DNA of 6,614 nt from an uncultured Eubacteriales bacterium (GTDB lineage: Bacteria; Bacillota; Clostridia; Christensenellales; Borkfalkiaceae): NCBI GenBank assembly GCA_958421945.1, contig CATZMZ010000019.1, positions 1 to 6,614 on the forward strand, read 5' to 3'. A model generated the notes under the pieces. That model was given only the letters and a program-made list of their open reading frames with translations, had not been told where the DNA came from and did no database searches. Numbering within the stretch: the first letter of the stretch is position 1; every line of letters begins with the position of its first letter. A program made the position numbers and the translations under genes. Shown here one piece after another: positions 6,142 through 6,614 of the stretch.

Positions 6142-6184
6142 GAAAAACGTTTCAAAAAAAGAAACGAATAAATCTCCGAACGAT

Positions 6185-6213
6185 ATTTTATCATATTTAT
6201 AAAACTTAATCAA
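6185..6213 (-). promoter_or_regulatory. Sigma-A promoter of the FAD dehydrogenase
   Basis: On the minus strand TTGATT (6208-6213) and TAAAAT (6185-6190) have a 17-nt spacer. The expected start near 6178 gives a leader of about 50 nt. That leader contains a small hairpin, CGTTTC/GAAACG with a seven-base loop (6148-6166), just before the Shine-Dalgarno. Confidence 0.8.
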
Positions 6214-6306
6214 GCGTTTATATTTGAAAAGCGAGTTAAAAGAGTTAAAAACAATTAAATGCTATCCGATAACGTTTAATAAGGGGTGAAAATATTTTCG
6301 TAATAA

Positions 6307-6335
6307 TTGCTTTTGCGCGAAAAATGGTGTAAAAT
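6307..6335 (+). promoter_or_regulatory. Sigma-A promoter of the FTR-like gene
   Basis: TTGCTT (6307-6312) and TAAAAT (6330-6335) are separated by 17 nt. Transcription should start near 6342, inside the palindrome TTATCGATAA (6340-6349). AAGGAGGT (6353-6360) lies 4 nt before the ATG at 6365, so the leader is short. Confidence 0.8.
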
Positions 6336-6364
6336 ATAGTTATCGATAAGCTAAGGAGGTTATT

Positions 6365-6562
6365 ATGAAGATTATTCTGAATCCCGATAAAAAGGTGGTG
6401 GAGGCAATCAGGGAAGGGTTAAAGAAGAAGGACGGATATTGTCCTTGCAGATTAGCCAGAACAGAGGATAATATATGCATGTGCAAGGAATTCCGCGAAC
6501 AGCTTGCCGACCCCGATTTTGAAGGTTTTTGCCATTGCCGGCTATATTATAAAGAAAAATAA
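6365..6562 (+). CDS. Small ferredoxin:thioredoxin reductase catalytic-chain-like [4Fe-4S] protein
   Basis: A complete 65-residue protein with three Cys-x-Cys motifs: CPC (C26, C28), CMC (C38, C40) and CHC (C56, C58). They are set in the contexts GYCPCRLA, CMCKEFREQ and FCHCRLYY, which match the ferredoxin:thioredoxin reductase catalytic beta chain family. In the cyanobacterial enzyme the second Cys of CPC and the second Cys of CHC form the redox disulfide, and the other four hold a [4Fe-4S] cluster. By analogy C28 and C58 would be the disulfide, and C26, C38, C40 and C56 the cluster ligands. It is shorter than the plant and cyanobacterial chain of about 110 residues, and no variable subunit is encoded in the window. 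Such stand-alone forms occur in anaerobic bacteria and archaea. It probably passes electrons from ferredoxin to a thioredoxin-like partner. The start is fixed by a strong AAGGAGGT, and it is divergent from the FAD dehydrogenase. Confidence 0.87.
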   Translation: MKIILNPDKKVVEAIREGLKKKDGYCPCRLARTEDNICMCKEFREQLADPDFEGFCHCRLYYKEK

Positions 6563-6576
6563 GTCCGTCGGGGAAT

Positions 6577-6606
6577 GCCCGTCAAGGGCGTCCGAACGTG
6601 AGTTCG
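6577..6606. other. Two adjacent small hairpins at the right edge
   Basis: GCCC/GGGC with a 5-nt loop (6577-6589) is followed by CGAAC/GTTCG closed by a GTGA (GNRA-type) tetraloop (6593-6606). They begin 14 bp after the FTR-like stop. The window ends 8 nt later, so I cannot tell whether a T-run follows (terminator) or a longer structured RNA begins. Confidence 0.35.
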
Positions 6607-6614
6607 ATTGTGTT

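Noticed and set aside
5212..6194. Several open frames antisense to or out of frame with the dehydrogenase (including 5668-6171 + and 5457-5921 -)
   Set aside because: All lie inside a gene with clear family motifs, have no ribosome binding sites and show shadow-type compositions.
6130..6213. Longer dehydrogenase start at ATG 6213
   Set aside because: The codon overlaps the predicted -35 (6208-6213), so it would not be transcribed; AGGAGG six nt before the ATG at 6129 is decisive.
6593..6614. GTTCGATT at the right edge as the T-arm of a tRNA
   Set aside because: The flanking five bases on each side do not pair as a T stem, and no D or anticodon arm fits upstream; the CGAAC/GTTCG hairpin explains the sequence better.
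1..6614. CRISPR array, insertion sequence, phage or integration site
   Set aside because: No regularly spaced repeats, transposase or integrase motifs, or terminal inverted repeats were seen; the tRNA 3' end is not duplicated elsewhere in the window.

Overview
The window looks like a chromosomal fragment of a low-to-moderate-GC Gram-positive anaerobe, most likely a gut-type Clostridia (Bacillota). This is inferred from strong AGGAGG-type ribosome binding sites, sigma-A promoters with 17-nt spacers, U-tailed hairpin terminators, a tRNA gene with encoded CCA, and the gene families present. I cannot name the species. No phage, transposon, CRISPR or defence genes are visible.

Left part (1-3027, + strand). 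The window opens inside a gene for a large repeat-rich protein of GLUG/beta-helix type, probably secreted or surface-exposed, whose last 164 residues are present. A perfect 11-bp terminator follows. Next comes a two-gene unit: a GH29 alpha-L-fucosidase and, 22 bp later, an alpha/beta-hydrolase esterase. Just after the esterase, a Shine-Dalgarno and ATG lead into a reading frame of only 16 codons. It may be the stub of a lost third gene. A 17-bp terminator closes the unit.

Middle (3028-4514). After about 210 bp of AT-rich non-coding DNA, a consensus promoter (TTGACA-N17-TATAAT) drives a single gene for a two-domain SGNH/GDSL carbohydrate esterase. An 18-bp hairpin serves as terminator for this gene and also for a tRNA-Val(CAC) gene converging from the minus strand. 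The fucosidase and the two esterases all lack signal peptides. Together they suggest cytoplasmic trimming of imported, acetylated, fucose-containing oligosaccharides; no transporter or regulator for this is in the window.

Right part (4515-6614). A minus-strand FAD-dependent dehydrogenase of the COG2509 type, with a conserved four-cysteine segment, is divergent from a 65-residue ferredoxin:thioredoxin reductase catalytic-chain-like protein. They share a 235-bp intergenic region with back-to-back sigma-A promoters, two short palindromes and a tandem 9-bp repeat. Between the dehydrogenase and the tRNA lies an unexplained 60-codon open frame with no good start signal. The right edge holds two small hairpins of unknown role.

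I see no clear new multi-gene system. The most interesting parts are the divergent redox pair, the tRNA with a mispaired acceptor stem and an inverted repeat around its promoter, and the two possible gene remnants.
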